From NCBI GenBank assembly GCA_029287435.1, contig JARFRD010000086.1, positions 1 through 46,331 of the forward strand: DNA of 46,331 bases, read 5' to 3'. Each line of letters begins with the position of its first letter. Within the stretch, counting starts at the first letter, position 1. The DNA is from Gammaproteobacteria bacterium. Lineage in GTDB: Bacteria; Pseudomonadota; Gammaproteobacteria; SZUA-229. Position numbers and translations under genes: made by a program. The notes under the pieces were generated by a model that did no database searches, was not told the origin of the DNA, and saw only the letters and a list, made by a program, of their open reading frames with translations. Below are positions 1-8,400 of this stretch, piece by piece.

Positions 1-879
1 AAGGTCCGGCCCTATCGCCTCGACTACCGGCCCCTGATCGATCGCGACCTGACCGATCGTGCCATCAGCTTCATGAACAAACAGGCAAAGGCGAAGAAGC
101 CGTTCTTTGTCTACTTGCCGTACACGGCCACGCATTTTCCCACCATGCCGCATCCCGATTTCATCGGTAAATCAGGCAATGGACCATGGGGTGACCTGCT
201 GATGCAGATTGACAGCTATGTCGGTGAATTGATGAAAACGGTCGATGAGCTTGGCATCGCGGATAACACGATCTTTATCTTTACCGCCGACAACGGTCCC
301 GAGGCATTGAGTCCCGGTGAAACCTCGCTCACGGTAGAGACCGCGGTACACGGCTCTGCCGGTCCCTGGCGCTCGAGCCTGTTTACCGGCTACGAAGGGG
401 CGCTTCGTGTGCCCTTTGCAGTGCGCTGGCCGGGCAAAATCAAGGCAGGTAGTGTCAGCGATGAAATCGTCCACGAGATGGACCTGTTTCCGACGTTGGC
501 ACGGATTGCCGGAGGCAAGGTTCCCAAGGACCGGGTCATCGACGGTATAGATATGTCTGGGTTCCTCATGGGTAAGAATCAAGAATCCGGACGGGAAGGG
601 TTCATCGTCTACATGGGCAACGATATTTTCGGCGTGAAGTGGGGCAACTGGAAACTCCATTTCAAGGAGCAGACCGGCTGGAATGGCGAACTGCGTGAAT
701 ACACCATGCCGCGCGCCTATAACCTGATGAACGATCCCCAGGAGCTCGATAACGTGCTGTTTCCGCATACCTGGGTACCGAAGGCGGCGTTACCACAACT
801 GGAGGAGCACGCGGCTTCGTTGAAAAACTATCCACCGGTTCCCACCGGGGCACTGGATCCCTACAAGCCGCCTAATTAA
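1..879 (+). CDS. Sulfatase, C-terminal part (5' end outside window)
   Basis: The reading frame is open from base 1, so the ORF-track start at 73 is only an internal Met and the gene begins upstream of the window. The visible ~292 residues are the C-terminal part of a type I sulfatase, a family that hydrolyses sulfate esters. Support comes from the alkaline-phosphatase-fold motif FIFTADNGPE (metal-binding Asp-Asn), the GPWRSSLFTGYEGALRVPF segment that normally follows it, then VRWPGKIKAG and MDLFPTLARIAG, and a C-terminal subdomain with GNWKLHF. The formylglycine motif CxPxR would lie in the missing N-terminal part. The substrate cannot be told. A different sulfatase begins at the other end of the window. 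Confidence 0.93.
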   Translation, partial: KVRPYRLDYRPLIDRDLTDRAISFMNKQAKAKKPFFVYLPYTATHFPTMPHPDFIGKSGNGPWGDLLMQIDSYVGELMKTVDELGIADNTIFIFTADNGPEALSPGETSLTVETAVHGSAGPWRSSLFTGYEGALRVPFAVRWPGKIKAGSVSDEIVHEMDLFPTLARIAGGKVPKDRVIDGIDMSGFLMGKNQESGREGFIVYMGNDIFGVKWGNWKLHFKEQTGWNGELREYTMPRAYNLMNDPQELDNVLFPHTWVPKAALPQLEEHAASLKNYPPVPTGALDPYKPPN

Positions 880-966
880 AGCCTTCTGAAATGGTTATTC
901 TATTGTGTTCCTGATTGTGTTTTCAGAAGCATATCTATATATAATAAATTAAAATATATAGAAGAA

Positions 967-1812
967 ATGAAACGAAAACTGCACAAGTTTATATCTTGCA
1001 GTCTTGCATTCTGTGTTTTCCAGAATCTGGCGGCAGGTGATCTTACAGAGGAGTCAATGAATCCCCTGAGCACGGTCATCAGTCTGCCCTTTGAGAACAA
1101 CACCCTGTTCAATCTCGGACCATCAAATTCAACTGCCAATGTACTGAACATCAAGCCTATCTTCCCGGTGAATATGGGTGACTGGAACCTGATTAATCGA
1201 GTTATTGTTCCAATTGCTTATGCTGAAGGTCAAGATGAAATCATTCTCGATGATTACAGCTGGGGTAATGGCAACCCGGGCTCCTTTGGAATAGGTAGTG
1301 CTTTCGGGCTAGGTGATATTACCTACCAGGGCTTTATCACGCCAGGCAAATCTGGAAAATTAGCTTACGGACTCGGAGGGTCTATCGTGTTACCTACTCA
1401 TACTAAAGATCGCTTTGGCTCGAACAAGTGGTCAATGGGCCCTGCGGCTGTCGCATTTGCACCTGTTGGAAACTGGGTTCTGGGAGGGATACTGCAAAAC
1501 ATCTGGTCCGTTGCAGGCGACAGTGATGCCGCTGATGTCAACGTTTTCTCGGCGCAGCTGGCGATTAATTACAAGCTCAAAGATGGCTGGTATCTGACTT
1601 CATCACCACTGATTACGGCGAACTGGGAGTCAGACAAAGACAATCGGTGGACGGTTCCTCTTGGTGGTGGTGTCGGACGCTTGTTCAGGCTTGGAGGAAA
1701 GGCTGTTGCTGTTGATGTAGGCGCCTACTACAATGTCGAGAGTCCTCGTTTTGCGAATGACTGGTATTCACAGGTACTGGTGAACTTCCTGTTTCCGAAA
1801 AAGAAAAGATAG
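967..1812 (+). CDS. Predicted outer-membrane beta-barrel protein (transporter-like family)
   Basis: This 281-residue protein has a Sec signal peptide (MKRKLHKFISCSLAFCVF..., cleavage near LAAG). The rest is built of alternating hydrophobic/polar strands rich in Gly and aromatic residues, as in outer-membrane barrels: FGLGDITYQGFITPG, LAYGLGGSIVLPT, WVLGGILQNIWSV, WYLTSSPLITANW. The pattern resembles the proteobacterial family loosely annotated as 'transporter' or neuromedin U-like. The chain ends in NFLFPKKKR rather than in a terminal aromatic residue, which is unusual for a BamA substrate. It is monocistronic, starts after an AGAAG-like ribosome site, and is preceded by very AT-rich DNA with TATAAT-like stretches. 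The role is unknown. Confidence 0.72.
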   Translation: MKRKLHKFISCSLAFCVFQNLAAGDLTEESMNPLSTVISLPFENNTLFNLGPSNSTANVLNIKPIFPVNMGDWNLINRVIVPIAYAEGQDEIILDDYSWGNGNPGSFGIGSAFGLGDITYQGFITPGKSGKLAYGLGGSIVLPTHTKDRFGSNKWSMGPAAVAFAPVGNWVLGGILQNIWSVAGDSDAADVNVFSAQLAINYKLKDGWYLTSSPLITANWESDKDNRWTVPLGGGVGRLFRLGGKAVAVDVGAYYNVESPRFANDWYSQVLVNFLFPKKKR

Positions 1813-2079
1813 TACAGGAAACCTGTTACATAGCAATTGAACCGTGAATTTACGCTCATGGCCGTGTGCTGACCTCCAGGACACCATGATTAGATGTCAC
1901 CCGATGGCTGACACCAGGCCCTCATAGAACTGCTTCGGGTAATATTTTTATGCGCCTTTCTCAGCTGGTAAAATGACCAATAACGACTTTGAGCCAACTG
2001 GACTAAAAGAAAAAGGGTGTTTATCCTTCTTACCCATCACGCCACACCACATCTATAGAAATCGAGGAGGAGTGTATTG
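1813..2079. other. Intergenic region without a recognisable gene
   Basis: About 270 bases. A short inverted repeat (ACAGG-AAA-CCTGT) lies directly after the upstream stop codon but has no following T-run, so it is not a convincing terminator. A strong ribosome site for the next gene (GAGGAGG) lies at the right end. Confidence 0.5.
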
Positions 2080-2355
2080 ATGGTCGATGTCAACTTTATA
2101 TACCCGCAAGATGCTGGTTATCCCCTGCAGATTGATCAGGCTCGATTTGAGAGCAAGGCGCGTAAATTGATCAATGCCTTCTTCGATGACTGGCAGGAAG
2201 TTATGACACCACCGGCAAGTATAGATCTGCTTGTTGCAGCGAATGGCGAGATGGCCGCTACCCTGCCAGGAGGTGGAGCCATTACCAAACGTGAAACCCT
2301 GCAGGAGGAGCTGGCAAGATTAATCGCCGAAATGAAGAAATTAAACGAGAAGTAA
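2080..2355 (+). CDS. Small protein of unknown function
   Basis: The track starts at a TTG (2077), but an ATG follows immediately at 2080 and sits behind a very strong GAGGAGG ribosome site, so I use ATG. The product is 91 residues with no signal peptide or membrane segment. It shows a hydrophobic N-terminal part (VDVNFIYPQDAGYPLQ), a central IDLLVAANGEMAATLPGGGA segment and a charged helical end (ETLQEELARLIAEMKKLNEK) that could be a short coiled coil. I do not recognise the family. The good ribosome site and normal composition argue that it is real. It lies alone between the barrel protein and sodB. Confidence 0.6.
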   Translation: MVDVNFIYPQDAGYPLQIDQARFESKARKLINAFFDDWQEVMTPPASIDLLVAANGEMAATLPGGGAITKRETLQEELARLIAEMKKLNEK

Positions 2356-2497
2356 TGATTATATGTGCCGCTTATTACCGGCCGGTCAACATGAATTACC
2401 CCTGGACTGAATCCAAAGCATTATGATGAAGCAGCTTGACGAATCTAATCAATAATTCTGTTCAGCCACTAGCGGGTATTCAATAAGGTTTATCTTC

Positions 2498-2526
2498 TTA
2501 TAACTACAGAGCATATACTCTATAAT
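2498..2526 (+). promoter_or_regulatory. Possible sigma-70 promoter of sodB
   Basis: A perfect TATAAT (2521-2526) lies about 90 bases before the sodB start, with a weak -35 (TTATAA) at 17-base spacing. The perfect palindrome ACCGGCCGGT at 2377-2386 lies further upstream. Assigned from sequence only. Confidence 0.4.
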
Positions 2527-2615
2527 CGACATTTACGATTGCATGGCATGGTTCTGCTTCAAACCTAAGTTACAATTAGCACGTATTCGATACAAAATTC
2601 TATAGGAGAAATTTA

Positions 2616-3194
2616 ATGGTTCACGAACTTCCGACTTTACCGTATGAACGAGATGCGCTGGCACCTGTAATTTCCAGGGAAACGCTTGATTATCATTATG
2701 GCAAGCATCACCAGACATACGTCACAAATTTAAACAACTTGATCACTGGAACAGAGTACGAAAATTCTACATTAGAAGAGATTATCCGCTCTGCTGATGG
2801 TGGTATATTTAACAATGCTGCACAGGTTTGGAACCATACGTTTTACTGGAATTGCTTGAGTCCAGATGGAGGTGGTGAGCCAGGTGGTGCACTCGCCGAT
2901 GCAATGACAACACGATTCGGCTCATTCGACGCTTTCCGAGAAGTATTTACTAAATCTGCCGCTACGAACTTCGGATCTGGCTGGACATGGCTGGTCAAGA
3001 ACGCTGACGGTGAGCTGGATGTAGTCAATACCTCCAATGCCGGAAATCCGATGACCGATGGCTTGACGCCACTGTTGACGATTGATGTATGGGAGCACGC
3101 CTATTACATTGACTACCGTAATGCACGGCCTCAATATCTGGACGAAATCTGGAAAATTATCAACTGGGACTTCGTATCATCAAACTTCGACTGA
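2616..3194 (+). CDS. sodB: Superoxide dismutase [Fe]
   Basis: Converts superoxide to hydrogen peroxide and oxygen in the cytoplasm. The 192-residue length is normal for bacterial Fe-SOD. All four metal ligands are present: His27 (DYHYGKHH), His74 (VWNHTFYW), Asp157 and His161 (DVWEHAYY). Gln70 in NNAAQVWNH is at the position that marks the iron-type enzyme. A clear AGGAGAA ribosome site precedes the ATG, and a strong intrinsic terminator follows, so it is monocistronic. It sits convergent with the ferritin-like gene that ends the neighbouring Mrp/complex I-like operon, which gives this end of the window an oxidative-stress flavour. Confidence 0.97.
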   Translation: MVHELPTLPYERDALAPVISRETLDYHYGKHHQTYVTNLNNLITGTEYENSTLEEIIRSADGGIFNNAAQVWNHTFYWNCLSPDGGGEPGGALADAMTTRFGSFDAFREVFTKSAATNFGSGWTWLVKNADGELDVVNTSNAGNPMTDGLTPLLTIDVWEHAYYIDYRNARPQYLDEIWKIINWDFVSSNFD

Positions 3195-3264
3195 GCTGCT
3201 GGTCAATATACAGGAGAAGTGAAGGGAATAAGTTCTCGATTCAACGTGTACGTTTTCCAATCTC

Positions 3265-3290
3265 AAGCCTCCCCAGCGGAGGCTTTTTTT
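3265..3290 (+). terminator. Rho-independent terminator of sodB
   Basis: AAGCCTCC-CCAGC-GGAGGCTT followed by a run of T. The perfect 8-base-pair stem starts about 70 bases after the sodB stop codon. Confidence 0.9.
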
Positions 3291-3726
3291 GATTTATGCT
3301 GGTGAGGGCGTGTTTATCCAATAACGGATATTTAACTGCTCGTCTCTAAGATTTATCAGAATGAGGAAGAGGAGGGGACGTAAATCTGTACCGCACCATT
3401 TCACGAATATTATTAAGTGCCGGAATATTAACGAACACAGTCCTGAACGGTTATCTACAGTAGTGAAAATAACAAAGGGCATCACCACCATTAAGTTATA
3501 TAAAACAATTTCTTATGAATGATAGGTCAAGTTGTTAGCGAGGCGGTTGGGCGTGCAATTTGCTTAGAGCGCGCCATATGGCTGGGACAATGCTCTGCAT
3601 TTTGCTGGCAGGGTGATTGTTTTTTTCTTAGCTTCTGTGCTGGATTCCCGTAATACTTCTATGCCTGTTAATCTACATGCTACATGGTCTCTGTGCATCT
3701 GGTATCCCACGAGCGTTTCAGGCACG
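3291..3726. other. Gene-free spacer between sodB and the ferritin-like gene
   Basis: About 435 bases, AT-rich at the left. Short ORFs here lack family resemblance, and the 116-aa plus-strand ORF mostly overlaps the ferritin-like gene antisense. I see no RNA gene or strong repeat. Confidence 0.5.
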
Positions 3727-4173
3727 TTAATTATCCATCAATACACGATCGTCATACTCCGATTCAAAGAACAGCTTGTGCTTTGCCTCCTCCTTGGCAA
3801 GGCCGGTGATGACCTCTTTCAGGTGGCTGTCGGGTATATTGGCGGCCATGTCGGTATAAAGTTCGTAGGCAGCCCGTTCCCTTTTCATCGCTATGATCAG
3901 TGCATCCTGATAGGAAATGTCATCAGTAGCGTCAACTTCGACCAGGTAATCGGAAATCTTTAAGTCCAATACTTCTTCTTCTGGAGTCAGTTCGTGTTTA
4001 CCGTTTTTTACTGCCAGTAAACGCTTTTTGTGACTCATTTCCTCATCGGCAAAATCGAGCAATACCTGTTTCATACCGGCTTTTTCTGCACGTAATGCGA
4101 GCTCGGCATAGAAATCAGCCGCCTGCTGTTCCTGTTCGATGGCGTAATCCAGTATTTCATCAACGGTATTCAT
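3727..4173 (-). CDS. Ferritin-like (rubrerythrin-type) diiron protein
   Basis: 148 residues forming a four-helix ferritin-like domain without the C-terminal rubredoxin of classical rubrerythrin. Candidate diiron ligands follow the family pattern: Glu15 in helix 1 (EQEQQAADFY), Glu45 and His48 (ADEEMSHKK), Glu99 (MKRERAAYELY), Glu129 and His132 (KEEAKHKLFF). Such proteins usually reduce peroxide or handle iron. The ribosome site GAGGT is 8 bases from the ATG. It starts 28 bases after the ferredoxin/oxidoreductase fusion and is probably the last gene of the Mrp/complex I-like operon, where it may protect the Fe-S-rich complex. That role is inferred. Confidence 0.85.
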   Translation of the reverse strand: MNTVDEILDYAIEQEQQAADFYAELALRAEKAGMKQVLLDFADEEMSHKKRLLAVKNGKHELTPEEEVLDLKISDYLVEVDATDDISYQDALIIAMKRERAAYELYTDMAANIPDSHLKEVITGLAKEEAKHKLFFESEYDDRVLMDN

Positions 4174-4201
4174 ATCGAGTTACCTCGTGATCAACTTGAG
4201 C

Positions 4202-5998
4202 TTAATTTTCTGCATAGGCACCTGGCTTCAGGAACCTGTCAATTCCGCGAGCGGCATGGTGGCCATCTTCAATCGCGCTGATGGCATCAGCGGTGCGGTT
4301 AGCTACGTCACCGCCCACAAAAATTTTCTCCAGTTCAGACCGCTGGTATTCGCCGGGGGTAAACTTGCCCCATTCAATGGCCAGCTGCTCCTGTACAGCA
4401 GGCGTGATAAAGTCGAGATTACTTCCCTGGCCAATAGCTGAAATTATACAGTCGTATGTCTCCGTGTGCATGCGGTCTTCTTGCAATACCGGGCGCGGCC
4501 TGCCGCCTTTGGGGTCCTGTACCATTTCAGCTTCTCCCCATTTAATAGTCACCTGTTTTTTGCTGCCGGTGTCCATTATTTCGACCGGGATTGCCTTTTC
4601 GACAAGATTGCACTTCTCTTCCTGCGATTCCTTTATTTCTTCGGGATCGGCCGGCATTTCACTGATCCGGCGGCGGTAGAGGATATCGACATCTGCTCCC
4701 AGGCGTCTTGAAACCCGTGCTGCATCCATTGCCACGTTGCCGCCACCGATGACAGCCACTTTCCTGCCAATCCCCGGGTCTTTTCCCCTGGCGACATCGG
4801 CAAGTACCTGCAGGCCTGATAATACGCGCGGATGATCTTCTCCGTTTATGCGCATGCTTGAAGGCACTGAAAGACCAGTGGAGAGAAAGATGGCATCATA
4901 CTCGCCGAGCAGGTCTTCAAACATGACATCCTTACCGATAATGGTGTTGTACCTGATGTCTACACCAACAGAAATAATGTAGTCTATGTCCTTGTCGAGG
5001 GCATCATCGGGAAGTCGGTAACTCGGAACGCCATAGCGCAACATACCGCCACCCGTTTCCTGGGATTCATAGACCGTGACAGAATAGCCTTTCTTCCTCA
5101 GGTAATAAGCAGCACTAAGCCCACCCGGGCCGGCACCGATGACCGCAACCTTGTGTCCATTCTCGATAATCTCGCTATCAAGAATACGAGCGTAATCTAT
5201 GCTATCGACCTGGTCGACGATGAAGCGTTTCAACCAGCGGATAGCAATGGGCTGGCCCGTGATGCCGACAGGACAGACCTCTTCGCAACGGTGTGTGCAT
5301 ATACGTCCGCAGGTCGCCGGGAACGGATTGGTGCGATACATCAGCTGCAGGCCGGTCTCGAAATCACCGTCGCGTATACTGCGAATATAGTCCGGAACAT
5401 CCATGTGCGCAGGGCAGGTGGCAACGCAGATGCCACATTCGACACAGCGGTCAGCTTCCAGTTTCGCCTGCTCTTCGCTGTAACCATTGACGACTTCATC
5501 GAATGATTGCACGCTTTCATCGGCCGTCAACATATCCATATCAATACGCTTTGGCGGGTACAGGTGATAGCCCTCGGCACGGTGATAGCCCAGTTCGCTG
5601 TCCTGCCAGGGTTTTTCTTCGACGCCGGCAGTAAAGTGGTAATCAGTTGGATCGCGCGCCAGCCAGGTGTACTCGTTGCTCATGTGAAGGGAGTTGGCAG
5701 TACAGATGTCAACGCACAGCGCACACCAGCAGCAGCGACCGTAATCGAAGCGCGGACGCAGGCCACTGTCACCCGGGCGTCCTGAAAACTCCTCAACCGG
5801 TACCATATCAATGGCTTCATTCTGGCAGATGCTGTGGCAACTGCCGCAGCCGATACAGCTATCGGCGAGGTTGATATGAAAGCCCCGGTACGCAGGCGCT
5901 CCAGGTCTTTCCTCGATCGGGCGCATGTTGGTCCACGGCTTTTCAAATGCACGTTGCCAGACGAAGAAGGGGGAGAGCAGGTCTTTCAGACTCATCAT
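4202..5998 (-). CDS. NuoI/MbhN-type 2[4Fe-4S] ferredoxin fused to GltD/NfnB-type FAD-NAD(P)H oxidoreductase
   Basis: 598 residues with three parts. Residues 40-105 are a NuoI-like ferredoxin with two CxxCxxCxxxC motifs (Cys48/51/54/58 and 89/92/95/99). Residues 160-260 are the N-terminal domain of GltD-type flavoproteins with two more cysteine sets (DRCVECGICVATCP; CGRICTHRCEEVC). Residues 283-590 carry an FAD fold (VIGAGPGGLSAAYYL) and an NAD(P) fold (VIGGGNVAMDAARVSRR), with ILYRRR downstream as in NADPH-using relatives. It takes the place of the small NuoI/MbhN subunit at the end of the membrane-complex operon, 9 bases after the NuoD-like gene. I infer that it is the electron input/output arm, joining NAD(P)H to the complex. 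Direction of electron flow is unknown. Confidence 0.88.
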   Translation of the reverse strand: MMSLKDLLSPFFVWQRAFEKPWTNMRPIEERPGAPAYRGFHINLADSCIGCGSCHSICQNEAIDMVPVEEFSGRPGDSGLRPRFDYGRCCWCALCVDICTANSLHMSNEYTWLARDPTDYHFTAGVEEKPWQDSELGYHRAEGYHLYPPKRIDMDMLTADESVQSFDEVVNGYSEEQAKLEADRCVECGICVATCPAHMDVPDYIRSIRDGDFETGLQLMYRTNPFPATCGRICTHRCEEVCPVGITGQPIAIRWLKRFIVDQVDSIDYARILDSEIIENGHKVAVIGAGPGGLSAAYYLRKKGYSVTVYESQETGGGMLRYGVPSYRLPDDALDKDIDYIISVGVDIRYNTIIGKDVMFEDLLGEYDAIFLSTGLSVPSSMRINGEDHPRVLSGLQVLADVARGKDPGIGRKVAVIGGGNVAMDAARVSRRLGADVDILYRRRISEMPADPEEIKESQEEKCNLVEKAIPVEIMDTGSKKQVTIKWGEAEMVQDPKGGRPRPVLQEDRMHTETYDCIISAIGQGSNLDFITPAVQEQLAIEWGKFTPGEYQRSELEKIFVGGDVANRTADAISAIEDGHHAARGIDRFLKPGAYAEN

Positions 5999-6007
5999 AC
6001 TTTCCTG

Positions 6008-7192
6008 TTATCTTTCAATCTCGGGTGGATAGGTATGCAGTGACACCATCAGTCCCGCGATGTCCGCAATATTGGTGCCGACCGCGAGGTTTTCCATGAC
6101 TGCGATGGCATGCGTGTAGCTCGGTCCGCGCACATGCACCCGGCGTATAAATTCAGAACCATCGGTCACCATGAAGTATCCGTATTCACCGCGAGTGCAT
6201 TCTGCCTTGACATAGGTCTGGCCGGGCGGAATTTTCCAGTGCAGCATATTTGGCATCTGCGCCTGGAACGGGCCGTCTGCCGGCATACGGTCAAGGATCT
6301 GGCGAATTAGCGATATGCTCTGTCGTGTTTCCTGCAGACGCACATATGATCGTTCGTAGGCGTCGGAATCAGTGCCGGTAATGGTGTCGAAGTCGAGCTG
6401 GTCATAGACAAGGTAGGGCTCATCCTTGCGCAGGTCGCGCTTGACACCGCAGGCACGGGCATTGGGGCCGACTATTCCATAAGGATCGATCATTTCCGGT
6501 GAAATGACACCCAGACCCTTAGACCGAGTTTTAAAAACAGTGTTGTTGAACATGACCTTTTCTACCTGGTCCAGCAGTTTTTCAGTCTTGTCCATGAGAT
6601 CACGTATACGTTCGTCAAAGCCGTCGGGTAGTGGTGCGCGTACGCCACCCGGAACCATGTACATGTGATAGATGCGCGCACCGGTCATTTCCTCGAACAG
6701 GTCGAGCACATAATCACGGAAGGTAATTGTCCAGTTGGGTACCGTATACTGGCCAAATGCACCGCTCATGCCACCGATCCACATCAGGAAACTGGCCAGT
6801 CGCATCATTTCCAGGTTCAGTGTACGTATCCATTGCGCCCGTTCCGGTGGCTCGATACCACTAAGGTTCTCCAGTGCAGCGGCATAGAGGTATTCGTTGA
6901 AGGCCGGTTCGGGAACCGCAATACGACAGACGACGGTGAAATTCTGGATGAAGGTGCGATGTTCCATCAGTTTTTCAAACCCACGATGGAGATAGCCGAC
7001 GTGGGTCTTGCAGTCGACTATCGTGTCACCATCGAGTACCAGTTCGAGCGACATATTACCAGTGATACCCGGATGCTGGGGCCCCTGCCAGATTTTTACG
7101 TATTTGCCGGATGCCAGGTCAACGGGCCCAGGCTGGGTAAAATCCAGTGAGGCAGCATGCCCGACAGACGTCTTGTTTACAGTCGATGACAT
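6008..7192 (-). CDS. NuoD-like (49 kDa / MbhL-MbxL-type) subunit, no NiFe site
   Basis: 394 residues of the complex I 49-kDa / group 4 hydrogenase large-subunit family. GPQHPGITGNMSLEL, VGYLHRGFEKLMEHRTF and VPGGVRAPLPDGF are family hallmarks. The two CxxC motifs that hold nickel in hydrogenases are absent: the N-terminal position reads VVCRIAVPEP (a single Cys) and the C-terminus reads SLHTYPPEIER with no Cys. It therefore acts as the scaffold around the last Fe-S cluster rather than as a hydrogenase. It overlaps the NuoC-like gene by one base (TAATG), indicating translational coupling. It resembles Mbx/complex I subunits in this respect, and the physiological acceptor cannot be named from sequence. 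Confidence 0.93.
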   Translation of the reverse strand: MSSTVNKTSVGHAASLDFTQPGPVDLASGKYVKIWQGPQHPGITGNMSLELVLDGDTIVDCKTHVGYLHRGFEKLMEHRTFIQNFTVVCRIAVPEPAFNEYLYAAALENLSGIEPPERAQWIRTLNLEMMRLASFLMWIGGMSGAFGQYTVPNWTITFRDYVLDLFEEMTGARIYHMYMVPGGVRAPLPDGFDERIRDLMDKTEKLLDQVEKVMFNNTVFKTRSKGLGVISPEMIDPYGIVGPNARACGVKRDLRKDEPYLVYDQLDFDTITGTDSDAYERSYVRLQETRQSISLIRQILDRMPADGPFQAQMPNMLHWKIPPGQTYVKAECTRGEYGYFMVTDGSEFIRRVHVRGPSYTHAIAVMENLAVGTNIADIAGLMVSLHTYPPEIER

Positions 7193-7731
7193 TAATTATC
7201 ACCTCCACGTGTCGGGTACAGCTGGGCCTTCATGTGCTCACGCGGGTCTTCACTGACTCGGCCCTCCCGGTGTCCAAATGTTTCTGTACTGTATGTCTTG
7301 GTGTTAAATTCACGGCGCATCGGAGGTATGTCATCCCAGCCTTCCAGGCAAAAATCTTCTTCCTGCCGCGGGCTGCCGGGGAAATTGATGCCAAACATTT
7401 CCCGCAGTTCCCGTTGATAGGTCCAGGCCTGTGCCCACAGCGTGTGAATGGACGTCATCTCGGCATTCTCGCGATCGATATCCACCTCGACGCCCAGTGT
7501 GCTCTTATCACCGTAGTTGTGCAGCATGTATACCAGCGTAAATATTCCCTGCTCGATGTAGTCAATACAGGTAATGAAGTTCAGGTGGGTATAACCCTCA
7601 CGGTCACGCAATTCCCGGATTAACCTTTCGGCCTGTTGTTTTTCGACCTTTAACGTCGTTATCGCGGGTTTACGATCTGATATATCGTAAATACCAAAAT
7701 CGGTAGCCAGTCTGTCGAGCAGAGTATTCAT
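7192..7731 (-). CDS. NuoC-like (30 kDa) subunit
   Basis: 179 residues of the respiratory-chain 30-kDa subunit family, a peripheral-arm scaffold that contacts the NuoD- and NuoB-like subunits. Its diagnostic segment is YQRELREMFGINFPG, followed by DFCLEGWDDIPPMRREF. Length and motif order are normal for NuoC/MbhK. It starts 6 bases after the NuoB-like stop and its stop codon overlaps the next start codon. Confidence 0.93.
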   Translation of the reverse strand: MNTLLDRLATDFGIYDISDRKPAITTLKVEKQQAERLIRELRDREGYTHLNFITCIDYIEQGIFTLVYMLHNYGDKSTLGVEVDIDRENAEMTSIHTLWAQAWTYQRELREMFGINFPGSPRQEEDFCLEGWDDIPPMRREFNTKTYSTETFGHREGRVSEDPREHMKAQLYPTRGGDN

Positions 7732-7737
7732 AAAATA

Positions 7738-8370
7738 TCACCAGTTATAGTCGGGCATATCCCAGTTCTTGATCACCTTTTTCTGGTTGGCCTTGTACCA
7801 GTCGAGGTTTTCTACGTAGCGATTCGCACCGTCACAATTGCCGGCCTTGATGTCTTCTTTAAGCTCCATGATCGCGGCAAGCAGTGCTTCGGGTCTTGGC
7901 ATGCAGCCGGTTACATACATATCTACAGGAAGGTAGAGATCAAACTGGTTGATGGTATTGTAACTGTCGAAATACATGCCGCCGTTGGCCGGGCAGGAGC
8001 CGAGCGCAATGATGAATTTGGGACCCTGCATCTGTTCATAACTGCGGATGATCCGCTTCAGGGTCTTGACCGAAACATAGCCACCAATGATGAAAACTGA
8101 AGATTGCCGTGGTGTCGGTCGTCCGGCAATGCCAAAGCGGCTGATGTCAAAGCGTGCGGTCATCAACGGGCGAAGTTCAATAGAGCAGCAACCGGTACCA
8201 AAGGCCAGAATCCAGAGCGAGTTTGCTCTTGCCCAGTTGGCAAAATCTTCGACCGCTTTTATCGAATAGGGCTTGTAGGGTTCGGGCCGTGCGTTGCAAA
8301 ACAGTAGCTGTTCGTCCGCACTCAGGCCGGAATTTTCCATTGTGTTTTTCGAGGAACGGTCTTTACTCAT
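7738..8370 (-). CDS. NuoB-like (20 kDa / MbhJ-type) [4Fe-4S] subunit
   Basis: 210 residues. All four ligands of the terminal [4Fe-4S] cluster (N2-type) are visible: Cys61 and Cys62 (FGTGCCSIE), Cys126 (ALGSCPANGGMY) and Cys156 (VTGCMPRPEALL). It should pass electrons to the site formed with the NuoD-like subunit on the cytoplasmic face of the membrane. An N-terminal extension of ~40 residues precedes the core. It starts 30 bases after the NuoH-like stop codon. Confidence 0.95.
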   Translation of the reverse strand: MSKDRSSKNTMENSGLSADEQLLFCNARPEPYKPYSIKAVEDFANWARANSLWILAFGTGCCSIELRPLMTARFDISRFGIAGRPTPRQSSVFIIGGYVSVKTLKRIIRSYEQMQGPKFIIALGSCPANGGMYFDSYNTINQFDLYLPVDMYVTGCMPRPEALLAAIMELKEDIKAGNCDGANRYVENLDWYKANQKKVIKNWDMPDYNW

Positions 8371-8400
8371 AGTAAGAACTCCTGGCTTGCAGGTTTATAT

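Noticed and set aside
3613-3963. 116-residue plus-strand ORF
   Set aside because: Mostly antisense to the ferritin-like gene, no ribosome site, no recognisable domain.
6665-7150. 161-residue plus-strand ORF, and the similar ORF at 7147-7623
   Set aside because: Antisense shadows of the NuoD- and NuoC-like genes.
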